Assembly: GCF_034087045.1 (NCBI RefSeq)
Contig: NZ_CP139247.1
Span: 3,684,001 to 3,748,000, forward strand
Length of the DNA stretch: 64,000 nt
DNA from: Chitinophaga sancti
GTDB lineage: Bacteria; Bacteroidota; Bacteroidia; Chitinophagales; Chitinophagaceae
Direction: 5' to 3'
Shown: positions 9,501-18,274 of the stretch, in pieces
Numbering within the stretch: position 1 is the first letter of the stretch
Layout: each line of letters opens with the position of its first letter
The notes under the pieces: generated by a model
What the model saw: the letters and a program-made list of their open reading frames with translations, nothing else
Told to the model about the DNA's origin: nothing
Database searches by the model: none
Translations under genes and position numbers: made by a program

Positions 9501-12500
9501 CAGGAAATGTATGAGCTCTCCGGACAACAATTGCGTATCTGGACGGAACATCATGCCACACCGCTATCCACTGCATATAATATGCCGGTAGCTTACCGCA
9601 TCAGTGGGCCTTTTGATATAGCACGACTGGTTGCTGCATTTGAAAAAGTGATTACGCAGTTTGAATCCCTGCGTACCACCTTTGTTGATACCGGCGCAGG
9701 CGGAATAAAACAGCAGATTCATCCAGGTAATACACTGCAGTATCATTATGAAGAACTGGCCAGGGATGCTGATATAGGGAAAATTTTGCAGGATCATGGT
9801 CAGCAGTATATTGCGCTGGATGTATTACCCCTATATAGGGTAGCTGTTTACAAAGTGGCTGCTGAAGATTGGTTATTGCTCATTAACCTGCATCATATTA
9901 TTGCAGACGGATTATCGGAAGATATCCTGCTGAACCGGCTGTTTACTTATTATGAAGCTGACCATGCCGTCAATGTGTTGAAAGCGCCATTGCAATATAA
10001 GGAGTATGCTGCATGGCAGAATAAGCTGAACGCTGCGCACCGGCATAGTGCAGCATACTGGCTTCATAAGTTCAATACCCCGGTTCCTGCATCCGGTATT
10101 CCTGCTCCAGGCAAAACAACACGGTTACAGGAAGATATGGCAGACACTTATACCGTTGACTTTGGAAAGGAACTGACAGCCGGGTTGCTGGCATTTTCCA
10201 ATACACATCAACATACACTTTTCACTGCGTTATTGAGTATCGTAGATCTGTTATTATATCGTTACAGCGGGGTGAAAGAACGGGTAATAGCTGTACCCGT
10301 AGATAATCGCCTGGATGTGGTTTTTGAACAACAGGTAGGCTTTTTCCTGAATACTATACTGCTTAAAAATACATTGGATTCTGCAGCGGATGCGTTGCAA
10401 TTAATTGATAATTGGGCCACAGAACTGGCTGAAGCGTTACAACATAAACAATATCCTTATGAATGGCTGGCCAGGGAGCTGGTTAGCCGAGACCAGATGC
10501 AGGGGCAATCTCTTTTTCATGCACTGGTTAATTTCCAGGAACGGGAACATGGAAATGTGATAGAGAAAGGAGGCTTGCGGCTTGAAAAGATGGACTACAA
10601 TTACCGTACAAATGCCAAGGTGGAACTGGCATTCAATTTTTCGCTGCATAACAATAACCTGTACCTGGCAGTAGACTATAACAGTTCTCTTTATTCAGGA
10701 GAATTTATACACCGCATGACCCGTCATTGCATGGAACTTACCAGGCAACTAATGCTTGATGCCCAACTCCACGTAGGTAAAATACCGATGCTGGACGATG
10801 CAGAACAACAGCAATTATTTGCGTATGCTTCAGGTCCTTGTAAAGCACTTTTACCTGGAATGACAATCATTTCTTCCTTCCAGGAACAATCATTGAAACA
10901 TGCGGGACGTATAGCTGTTGTTTCGCCATCAGGAAGTACCACCTATGAAATGCTGGGAAAGAAAGTGGGTATCATAAGTGAACTGCTGACTGATTGGGGC
11001 GTTGAACCGGAACAGGTTGTGCCGGTACTGGCAGCCGGTAATGAATTAACGATTGTAACCATGCTGGCTATTATGCAGTGCGGCGCGGTTTACCTGCCCA
11101 TAGATGCAAAACATCCGGAACCCCGGATTAATTCCATACTCAAACAGGCAGGAGTGAACCTGGTACTTAATACATCCGGTATGCCTTTCCTGTTGGCAGG
11201 AATAGATATCAGGGTTCCCGAGACCAACCGTCCTCTCTATAATTATGACGCACCTGTAGTCATTAATCAGGAATCTCCGGCCTACATGATTTTTACTTCC
11301 GGTACCACCGGTGTCCCCAAAGGGCTCACTATTACGCATGGTGGATTCATGAACATGATTGCAGCACAAACCGAAGGTTTTGGTATCCGGGAAACGGACC
11401 GTTGCGGATGGTTTGCATCTCCAGGATTTGATGCCTCACTGTCTGAAATATTTATGGCACTTTTTTCAGGGGCGGCACTACACATTCCGGAGCCCGGTCT
11501 GATGCACAACCAGCCTTTATTTATTGACTGGCTGACGGAACACGCTATTACAGTAGCAACCATCACTCCCGCTTACCTGCAGGCACTGCCATCCGCATTA
11601 CCATCCGCTTTGCGGGTGTTAATTTCGGCGGGTGAAACCTTACCTGTAAAAACCGGGCAGGCCCTGGCAGCCAGGCATACCTTATTTAATGCCTATGGTC
11701 CCTCTGAAAATGCGGTATGTACCACCTTTACAAAAATTAATCCTTCAGATACTGTCATGTCAATAGGTACGCCTATTGTAAATGTAAAAGTTCGTGTAGT
11801 AGATACCGACGGCATGATGGTGCCGGTGGGTGTACCCGGTGAACTACATATTTCAGGGCCCGGACTTGCAAAAGGTTATTACAACAATGACAGGGAAACC
11901 GGGAAACATTTTTATGAAGAAGACCATCAGCATTGGTACCGCACGGGTGACTGGGTACAATGGTTACCCGGAGGACTGCTGGAATTTATAGGCAGAAGGG
12001 ATCAGCAGATAAAAATTAATGGTAACAGGATGGAGACGGAAGAAGTGACCCGTTGCCTGCTGGAACTTCCTGCTGTGAAAGATGCGGTAGTTGTATATCA
12101 TACATTTGAAACAGCACAACATCCGGTCCTGCTGGCATATGTTGTGCTGCAAGAAGAGTATGCTGACTATACAACGGATGCCCTGATGTTTGCATGCAGG
12201 ACTGTTTTACCATCTTATATGGTACCTGCATTTTTTGTGCCGGTTGAGCATATACCACTTAACATCAACGGTAAGAAAGATATTACAGGTTTACCTTCTC
12301 CCTTCCTGCACATACCTGATCATGAAACGGTGGCAGTAACCGCAGCAGAAATACTGTTATGTGAGCTGTACGGGGAGTTGCTGGGAATTACCGTTGCAGA
12401 CCGTTTTACAAATTTTTTCGCAGCCGGGGGGCAGAGCCTGATGGCGATAAAATTGATTTCAGCGATTTACCGGCAGGAAAAGAAGCGCATTACATTAGGT

Positions 12501-13898
12501 GATTTGTACCGGTATCCGGTGGTGCATGAACTGGCATCGTTGTTGGAAGCCAAAGAAAAGGATCCCGACCTTCAGGAAGAGAGACAGGACCGATGGATCA
12601 GCGCTACTCCCATGCAGCAGCATGTATGGGCTGATATGGAATTACAGGGTGGACTAAAATACCTGATGACAGGTGCTTTTGAACTGAAAGGTCCGCTGGA
12701 TGTATCCCTTTGGTTAAAAGCAACCACAAAAGTCCTGGAAGAACAGGACGCACTCCGTTACCGTTTCCGGTTATCAGGCAACGGGCTTTTATGCAAACCA
12801 TTTGCAATTGAAGTTACACAGGTGCAGTTTCAGGATCATATGGATGGGCAGGACAAGGAGACTTTCGTAAAGGAATTGTCTGCCATTGCTATAGATCCTA
12901 CACTGGAGCCCTTATGTTATTGTTACCTCCGGGAATATGGTGCGGGCGATTATCTCTTTGCTTTTAAATTACATCATCTTATAGGAGATGCATGGACCAT
13001 TAAAATCCTTTTTACTTCAATTCTTGCATATTATCATGCATCCACTGAAAATGAAAATATCATATCCTATAATAATTACGCAGATGAAATAAGCAAGGTA
13101 TCTCCTTTTGTTCCTGATCGTAAAAGGCTTGCAGGTACGGGAATATTAAAGGAAATAACCGGTAAAAGCGGAGAGGGTTATTTTAAACATCTGTTTTCAG
13201 AAAGTGTACTGGTAAGTATCCGTGCCCTGGCACAGTTATATGAAGTGTCTTCATTTGCTGTAATCACAGGCCTGCAGGCATTGTCTTTCATGGAAGCTGG
13301 AGAATCCGCTGCACTTACAGTTTATACACCTTTACACGGAAGATTCGATCCGCGCTGGCATCACACTGCAGGAGTGTTTATGAATGTAGTGGCTTTCACT
13401 ATTGCCAGGCAGCCTGGTATGCGTTTGGCTACATTATTACAGGAAGTACAACGTCAGTATACCCGTTTTACGAATGACACCGTCGCATTTACCGCACAAT
13501 GGATTCCTTCAGCTGCGGAAGAGAATATAGCACGCGGTACCATGGAAATTCATATAGATGATTTTTCGGAACAGTATGGTGAACAGATAAAATCCCTGCC
13601 AGATATTGCTGTATTGCCTTTTGAATCGTCTATAAATATGGTAAGGAAATTCAGCGTGGAATTGCATTTTAAAACAGATTACGCTGCACTGATGGCGGAA
13701 TGCCTGTTTGATCGGCAGTTTTTTAGTGAATCAAACATAAGGCGTGGTATCAACAGGCTGGAGCAGCTGCTGCTTGCACCTGTACACGATGACTCATTAA
13801 CGGTTGCGGAGCTGATGAAGGACATCAGCAACAGGGAGAATGCAACTGTACAGGCGTCACAATCATCAAATATAAAAGCATTTTTAACTAAGAGATAA
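6504..13898 (+). CDS. NRPS: interface-like C* - A(Asn) - T - C - A(Tyr/Phe) - T - C
   Basis: Domain order: interface-like C-family domain 1-410, with PSGIVD (135-140) where HHxxxD should be; A1 about 425-905 (TSGTTGKPKG near 562); T1 with S946; C about 985-1430 with HHIIADG at 1130; A2 about 1450-1930 (TSGTTGVPKG near 1598); T2 with S1978; terminal C about 2030-2440 with HHLIGDA at 2157, where the usual Gly is Ala. Aligning by eye to GrsA, the A1 pocket reads DLTKIGEVGK, close to known Asn codes. A2 reads DASTIAAVCK, close to the Tyr code DASTVAAVCK and the Phe code DAWTIAAVCK. Module 1 is split: its C domain ends the protein two genes upstream. The terminal C serves the Asn module of the next protein. 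No epimerase is present, so both residues are expected to be L unless changed elsewhere. Confidence 0.93.
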   Translation: MTSILLDAITLSLTEQQKVIFKTGGDRLPVFCNWKFETTIPVDVPVLKKMIICLFQQHEALSTRFVEQANLVYPLQRIMPDDVSGYHIAVESHPGNATDFLLHCRNYPHETEMRCVFMAAPDTTAGYWNAYLQFPSGIVDFHSMGKLCVAIQELFSGRIAAIPVVAYSQYVSWQHDTLKEVPEAVKDWCNKQLSGQTDFTPFLFHRTAPVIAGKYETTCRHTIPLSSVITREYCYAIFAILLSHFTNKNVVRPGIVLPGRIYDELDQTVGLIDQVVPLQLTFDETCSFHQLRTLTGNLLSELQSVAEYISHDLIHTTPYIIQYVKMPEGVSLDDWQVLQPGAALQLDILEDHTHITTRWNYNTACFKKSDVEQLDVVLQRLFEKGTALPDNLTDVNQLTETFSVTPVKPDPTQKDILGMFNTACHKYAAKTAVMDDLQSYTYTSLQEQSDMLAKCLIAEKGIQRGDIIALCTSRSADLIAVILAILKTGAAFLPVDMSQPDERIHAVLNDASPALILTALPGDRHIPGNTCTVNSLFNTTEINTAITLPQTQGTDLAYIIYTSGTTGKPKGCMISRENLSHYIHWCNNNYLKNNDYGNFPWFTPLSFDLTITTIFLPLVKGKRIVVFPETKQADVILQECFSGVNGVDSIKLTPSHISLLKHTDIKSTSIQLVITGGEQLLHSQVDLLFGLNEKINLYNEYGPTEATVGCIVKKIQPDDELITIGNPIAGMRAMILNNRQEPLMRGLMGELYLYGNGIAKGYLNNTTLTGEKFITLGNTLFYRTGDLVRRLPNGELIFLGRIDSQVKIRGYRIETEEILYHLTRIKGIVKAHILVEQQLNEPVLAAFYEATSVIDKQQLLKALSEKLPAYMIPQQFYQVKNMPLSVNGKTDEKQLRLHTLTIKEDAVTFEPPINETEEKIAAIWMEILQVNRIGRNDHFFTSGGQSIKASALVARLNKQFHTTLTLKDIFEYPVISEQATQITNHIKSSPAEGPIVLPAQEMYELSGQQLRIWTEHHATPLSTAYNMPVAYRISGPFDIARLVAAFEKVITQFESLRTTFVDTGAGGIKQQIHPGNTLQYHYEELARDADIGKILQDHGQQYIALDVLPLYRVAVYKVAAEDWLLLINLHHIIADGLSEDILLNRLFTYYEADHAVNVLKAPLQYKEYAAWQNKLNAAHRHSAAYWLHKFNTPVPASGIPAPGKTTRLQEDMADTYTVDFGKELTAGLLAFSNTHQHTLFTALLSIVDLLLYRYSGVKERVIAVPVDNRLDVVFEQQVGFFLNTILLKNTLDSAADALQLIDNWATELAEALQHKQYPYEWLARELVSRDQMQGQSLFHALVNFQEREHGNVIEKGGLRLEKMDYNYRTNAKVELAFNFSLHNNNLYLAVDYNSSLYSGEFIHRMTRHCMELTRQLMLDAQLHVGKIPMLDDAEQQQLFAYASGPCKALLPGMTIISSFQEQSLKHAGRIAVVSPSGSTTYEMLGKKVGIISELLTDWGVEPEQVVPVLAAGNELTIVTMLAIMQCGAVYLPIDAKHPEPRINSILKQAGVNLVLNTSGMPFLLAGIDIRVPETNRPLYNYDAPVVINQESPAYMIFTSGTTGVPKGLTITHGGFMNMIAAQTEGFGIRETDRCGWFASPGFDASLSEIFMALFSGAALHIPEPGLMHNQPLFIDWLTEHAITVATITPAYLQALPSALPSALRVLISAGETLPVKTGQALAARHTLFNAYGPSENAVCTTFTKINPSDTVMSIGTPIVNVKVRVVDTDGMMVPVGVPGELHISGPGLAKGYYNNDRETGKHFYEEDHQHWYRTGDWVQWLPGGLLEFIGRRDQQIKINGNRMETEEVTRCLLELPAVKDAVVVYHTFETAQHPVLLAYVVLQEEYADYTTDALMFACRTVLPSYMVPAFFVPVEHIPLNINGKKDITGLPSPFLHIPDHETVAVTAAEILLCELYGELLGITVADRFTNFFAAGGQSLMAIKLISAIYRQEKKRITLGDLYRYPVVHELASLLEAKEKDPDLQEERQDRWISATPMQQHVWADMELQGGLKYLMTGAFELKGPLDVSLWLKATTKVLEEQDALRYRFRLSGNGLLCKPFAIEVTQVQFQDHMDGQDKETFVKELSAIAIDPTLEPLCYCYLREYGAGDYLFAFKLHHLIGDAWTIKILFTSILAYYHASTENENIISYNNYADEISKVSPFVPDRKRLAGTGILKEITGKSGEGYFKHLFSESVLVSIRALAQLYEVSSFAVITGLQALSFMEAGESAALTVYTPLHGRFDPRWHHTAGVFMNVVAFTIARQPGMRLATLLQEVQRQYTRFTNDTVAFTAQWIPSAAEENIARGTMEIHIDDFSEQYGEQIKSLPDIAVLPFESSINMVRKFSVELHFKTDYAALMAECLFDRQFFSESNIRRGINRLEQLLLAPVHDDSLTVAELMKDISNRENATVQASQSSNIKAFLTKR

Positions 13899-13910
13899 GC
13901 ATCTTCATTT

Positions 13911-16900
13911 ATGAGTACCTTTCATATATCTCCTGTACAGAAAAGAATATTCAGGCATTCAAGGGAAAAGAAACTATTTCATTATGCATTGTTCCGTATA
14001 AATGTTCCTGTTGCCCATGATCTGGTACAACGCTGGCGCCAGCTGGTAAATAAGCATAGCATTCTGCGTACTACATTTACCTATAACAACAATGTATTAC
14101 TCCCGTTCCAGGAGATAACAACAGCAGACCACACAACAGTAAAGTTAATTACAGCAGATGAAAAGGACATCGCGGATAACTGGAATATGTTTACAAAAGA
14201 AGAAAGTGATGCCATCAGGCTGATCATCTTTCAGACAACTGAGGAACAACCGGTTTATTTTGGCATCGTCTCGCCGGCTGTATATTTGGATAGCTGGTCT
14301 ATACGGTACCTGGCACAACAACTGATCACCACAGCCGATATAAACGCCGAATCTCCTGAGTTTGTGCAATATGTGGAATGGCTGGAGCAACTTTCTCCTC
14401 CGGATGAAGGTCTTCCCGCCGGATTGGAAGCTGCATGGACAAAGGGTACAGGAGCATGTACCCTTACGCTGGAAGAAGGTCATGCAGACGGACAAACCTA
14501 TATTACACAGGAAGTGATCCTCCCGGATGATCTGTTAACTGAGCTGAACGCTATCGCGCTCAAAATGGACCTTCGGCCATGTGATATCTGGTACTGGGCC
14601 TGGACAAACCTGCTCGCTTTATACCAGGAGCAGGAACAGGGATCACATCTCCTGGTTTCTTCCGGGCGTAACTTTGAGGAGTTCAGAGAAATTCCCGGCC
14701 CGTTTGCCAAAGCAATCAGTTATCATATACGAAAAGAACAGCAGCAGGATATATTAAGCCTGAAAGAACAAAGAGAGAGTCTGGAAGTATACCGGGAATA
14801 TTTTAATCCGGAAGGGATGCCTGCACATTCCTGTTCATTTGAATACCTGGAGCGTATACATTTTCCTGATACGGTGATGAAAGAAATGCCGGTCTGCATC
14901 GATAGTTTATCTGTTAATGAACCATTTGTGCTTTCGTTTTTTGCGGAAGAAAGGGTTGATACAACAAGAGTATTATTGCAGGCGAATGAACAGGCAATAT
15001 CCGCAGTATCACTTGCCTGGATCAGCCAAACCCTGCTGCAGTATATCAATGCCTTTGCAGAACAGGAAGGAGATGTAATAAATATTCCTGTATTGTTAAC
15101 CCCGGATGCAGAAAAGAAAATACTGGATGAGCTGGCATTTGGAACTGACATATTATATGATAAGGAAACATTGACAGATATTTTTATAGATACGGTTACC
15201 CGTTTCCCTGAAAGTAACGCCGTAATCTGGGGGCAGGGTAGTATGACATACAGGGAACTGTTCTTTCGCGCCAGGCAATTATCGGAAACGTTAATGGAAC
15301 AATTTGATATCTCTCCGGGCGATAGAGTAGTAGTACATGTTTCCCGCACAGATAAAGTGGTGCCGCTTATCTGGGGAATTATTTTTAGTGGTGCTACTTA
15401 TATCCCGGTAGATAAGCAATACCCGGAGGAAAGGATCAGGTATATCCTGGAACAGTCTGATGCAAAACTCCTCATCACAGACAGTACAATGGATACGATG
15501 CTGAAAAAGGTATCCTTTGATCAGCTGTTAATGGAATCTGCTGTAATCAGTTTGTCGCGCTCACTACCGGTATGCGGGGCTGATCATCCCGTTTACATAT
15601 TGTATACGTCGGGAACCACCGGTTTGCCGAAAGGTTGTGTGATTACGATGGATAACCTGTTGCATTATACCCGTTGGGCAAACAGTTATTATTTCAATGA
15701 TGCTGCAGAGGGAGTAATGCCATTATTTACAACGCTGGCATTTGATCTTACCGTTACTTCTTTTTTCTGCACGCTGATGAGAGGAGCTGCCTTATATGTG
15801 TTTGGAGAACAGGATTACATAAATCAACTTATCAGTGATTCCTTTAAAGGATTATCCGGAATAGATACGATTAAATTGACACCATCGCACATACGGATTT
15901 TACCATATCTGGATGTGCATACCACTCACATAAATACCTGTATTGTAGGAGGTGAGGCATTACTTGAAAGTGATGTTAAAATATTGAGGGCCCTAAATCC
16001 AGGGATGAATATCTATAATGAATACGGTCCAACGGAATGTACGGTAGGCTGTATTGTATGGAAAGTGCCTGAAACATTCCATACAATCCTGGTAGGGAAA
16101 CCTATCAGTAATACCAGTGCATTCATCTTTAACACGGATATGGAGTTGTGTTCACCCGGTATTGAGGGAGAAATTTATATCAGTGGAAAAACAGTTGGTG
16201 CCGGGTATTTCAGGGATGACGAAAAAACAGCAGCCAGGTTTATTCCTGTTGCCGGTACTTCCAGCAAATTGTATCGTACCGGCGACAAAGGCTATTGGAT
16301 GCCGGATGGTAACATCCGTTATACAGGCAGGAATGATCAGATGATCAAAATCCGGGGTTACCGGATAGAACCGGGTGAAATAGCGGCTGTAATAAGACAG
16401 GTGGCCGGTGTGAATGATGCTTTTGTAATGGCATGTATGAATGCAGATAATGAATTGGAACTGGTAGGCTATTATGAAGGAACACAATTATTGACAGATA
16501 AAATACAGGCACAGCTTAACATCCATCTCCCTGTATACATGCATCCTCCTCACCTGATAGCGCTGGAGAAATTTCCACTGAATGTAAATGGTAAACTGGA
16601 TATGGCTGCACTACCTTCTCCCGAAGAAGTACGCGGGCGTATGCATCATTATGTAGCACCACAAAAAAAGCTGGAAAAACTGCTGGCAGGTGTTTGGGAG
16701 ACTGTAATGAAAAGAACACAGATAGGTATACATGATCATTTCCTGAGTATAGGTGGAGATTCCATTAAAGCTATCCAGGTTGTAGCACGGATGCGCGATA
16801 TAGGATGGAAATTGCAGGTGGGGGATATTCTCAGGTGTTCAACGATCGCATCGCTGGTGAACTACCTGCAAGAAAATGATCCGCATCCTGAAGCAGATGC

Positions 16901-18272
16901 CGCCATCACAGGGGAAGTACCACTTACACCCTTGCAGATTAAATTTTTCAACGATAACATTACACAACCTCATTATTATAATCAGTCCATCCTGTTGGAT
17001 GCGGGAGAGCGGGTGAATGAAGACCGGCTAAAAAAAGCCATTCTTAAATTGTGGCATTCACATGCCATGTTACGCGCTACTTTTCCAATAACAGACAATG
17101 TACGCACCCTGAAAATATTACCTGCGGACATGCCTGGAAATGATTGTTTCCTGGTGCTTTCCAACGCTGATGAGCAGAAGGAAGAACAGATGCGATACTG
17201 GCAGGCACGGTTTGACCTGGAAAGAGGGCCCTTGTTTCGCTGTTTGTTGTTCCGCGATGGCGAAAAAGACATGATCTTCCTTTTAGCACATCATCTTATC
17301 ATAGATGGCGTATCCTGGAGAATCTTACTGGAACAGTTATCCCGGCTGTACCTGATGACCAACCCGGAAGACCTTCATCTTTCAGCTACAGGGTCCTATT
17401 ACCAGTGGTCAGTTGCTTTGAAGCAGCGGGTGCAGCAGATCTCTGTCGCTGAACAGGATTACTGGGAAAAGATGAGTGAAAGCATAAAAGATGAATGGCC
17501 GGCAGAAAGACACATAGAAAAGACATTCCGTCACTATGAATTGCGAAGTGGTGTTTTGCCCGCAGAAAAAACAGGTCAGTTGCTGCACATGGATCTGCAT
17601 GGAATGGGAATATCGATCGAAGAGATCTTACTATCCTGCCTGTCTGAAACGATCTGCAGGTGGAATGGGATGGACGAAATAACCTGTTACCTGGAATCTC
17701 ATGGCAGAAGTAGTACCGGTGATGCTGCTGTTTTTGCAGAAACGATTGGCTGGTTTACCATGAAATACCCAATCAGGCTTTCCGGCATGCCGGATGCTGA
17801 AGTAGCGGGCAACATTCAGCAAACCATTCATGCGATGGAACAAATACCCGGTAATGGAGAAGGGTATCTTTGTCTTAAATACCTGACGGAAGAAAATGTG
17901 CTTAAAAATGGGAATGAGCCGTTTTTTACTTTCAATTACCTGGGACAAGGAGATACGCTGGATAATACTCCGTTTTCCATTCATAAAATATCCTCTTTTC
18001 AACAGGATATCGGGGGAGAAATTTATATGCCTTCTGCGGTTTTCTTTACACTGATTATTACAGATGGTGTTTTATGCATTGATATTTCTTATCACCAGGG
18101 AGTTTATACAAGGTCTGCCATTGAAGAGCTGTTGCAGCTATACATACTTACCCTTGAAAGATATATTACCGAATTGCGGAGTGATACCTATTCATTTAAA
18201 AGAACATTATCCGGAATAGATACCCAGGGGCTTAATGCAAGGGAGCTGGATGAGATACTTAATTCAATTTAA
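13911..18272 (+). CDS. NRPS: interface-like C* - A(Asn) - T - epimerization domain
   Basis: Residues 1-400 are a second C-family domain without the catalytic HH: PAVYLDSWS at 122-130 aligns with HHxxxDGWS, so only the Asp remains. A3 spans about 410-900 (TSGTTG near 566); its pocket reads DLTKIGEVGK, the same as A1 of the preceding protein, predicting Asn. The carrier has S951 in GGDSIKA, the form usual before an epimerase. Residues about 1000-1440 are an E domain, shown by HHLIIDGVSW at 1127 and the late motif ESHGRSS...GWFTMKYP. The residue should therefore be D-configured, with beta-hydroxylation possible through the interface domain. The next protein starts two bases after the stop with a C domain whose TPLQEGLLFHS motif is typical of DCL domains, which accept a D residue upstream. 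That agrees with the E assignment. Confidence 0.93.
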   Translation: MSTFHISPVQKRIFRHSREKKLFHYALFRINVPVAHDLVQRWRQLVNKHSILRTTFTYNNNVLLPFQEITTADHTTVKLITADEKDIADNWNMFTKEESDAIRLIIFQTTEEQPVYFGIVSPAVYLDSWSIRYLAQQLITTADINAESPEFVQYVEWLEQLSPPDEGLPAGLEAAWTKGTGACTLTLEEGHADGQTYITQEVILPDDLLTELNAIALKMDLRPCDIWYWAWTNLLALYQEQEQGSHLLVSSGRNFEEFREIPGPFAKAISYHIRKEQQQDILSLKEQRESLEVYREYFNPEGMPAHSCSFEYLERIHFPDTVMKEMPVCIDSLSVNEPFVLSFFAEERVDTTRVLLQANEQAISAVSLAWISQTLLQYINAFAEQEGDVINIPVLLTPDAEKKILDELAFGTDILYDKETLTDIFIDTVTRFPESNAVIWGQGSMTYRELFFRARQLSETLMEQFDISPGDRVVVHVSRTDKVVPLIWGIIFSGATYIPVDKQYPEERIRYILEQSDAKLLITDSTMDTMLKKVSFDQLLMESAVISLSRSLPVCGADHPVYILYTSGTTGLPKGCVITMDNLLHYTRWANSYYFNDAAEGVMPLFTTLAFDLTVTSFFCTLMRGAALYVFGEQDYINQLISDSFKGLSGIDTIKLTPSHIRILPYLDVHTTHINTCIVGGEALLESDVKILRALNPGMNIYNEYGPTECTVGCIVWKVPETFHTILVGKPISNTSAFIFNTDMELCSPGIEGEIYISGKTVGAGYFRDDEKTAARFIPVAGTSSKLYRTGDKGYWMPDGNIRYTGRNDQMIKIRGYRIEPGEIAAVIRQVAGVNDAFVMACMNADNELELVGYYEGTQLLTDKIQAQLNIHLPVYMHPPHLIALEKFPLNVNGKLDMAALPSPEEVRGRMHHYVAPQKKLEKLLAGVWETVMKRTQIGIHDHFLSIGGDSIKAIQVVARMRDIGWKLQVGDILRCSTIASLVNYLQENDPHPEADAAITGEVPLTPLQIKFFNDNITQPHYYNQSILLDAGERVNEDRLKKAILKLWHSHAMLRATFPITDNVRTLKILPADMPGNDCFLVLSNADEQKEEQMRYWQARFDLERGPLFRCLLFRDGEKDMIFLLAHHLIIDGVSWRILLEQLSRLYLMTNPEDLHLSATGSYYQWSVALKQRVQQISVAEQDYWEKMSESIKDEWPAERHIEKTFRHYELRSGVLPAEKTGQLLHMDLHGMGISIEEILLSCLSETICRWNGMDEITCYLESHGRSSTGDAAVFAETIGWFTMKYPIRLSGMPDAEVAGNIQQTIHAMEQIPGNGEGYLCLKYLTEENVLKNGNEPFFTFNYLGQGDTLDNTPFSIHKISSFQQDIGGEIYMPSAVFFTLIITDGVLCIDISYHQGVYTRSAIEELLQLYILTLERYITELRSDTYSFKRTLSGIDTQGLNARELDEILNSI

Positions 18273-18274
18273 CG

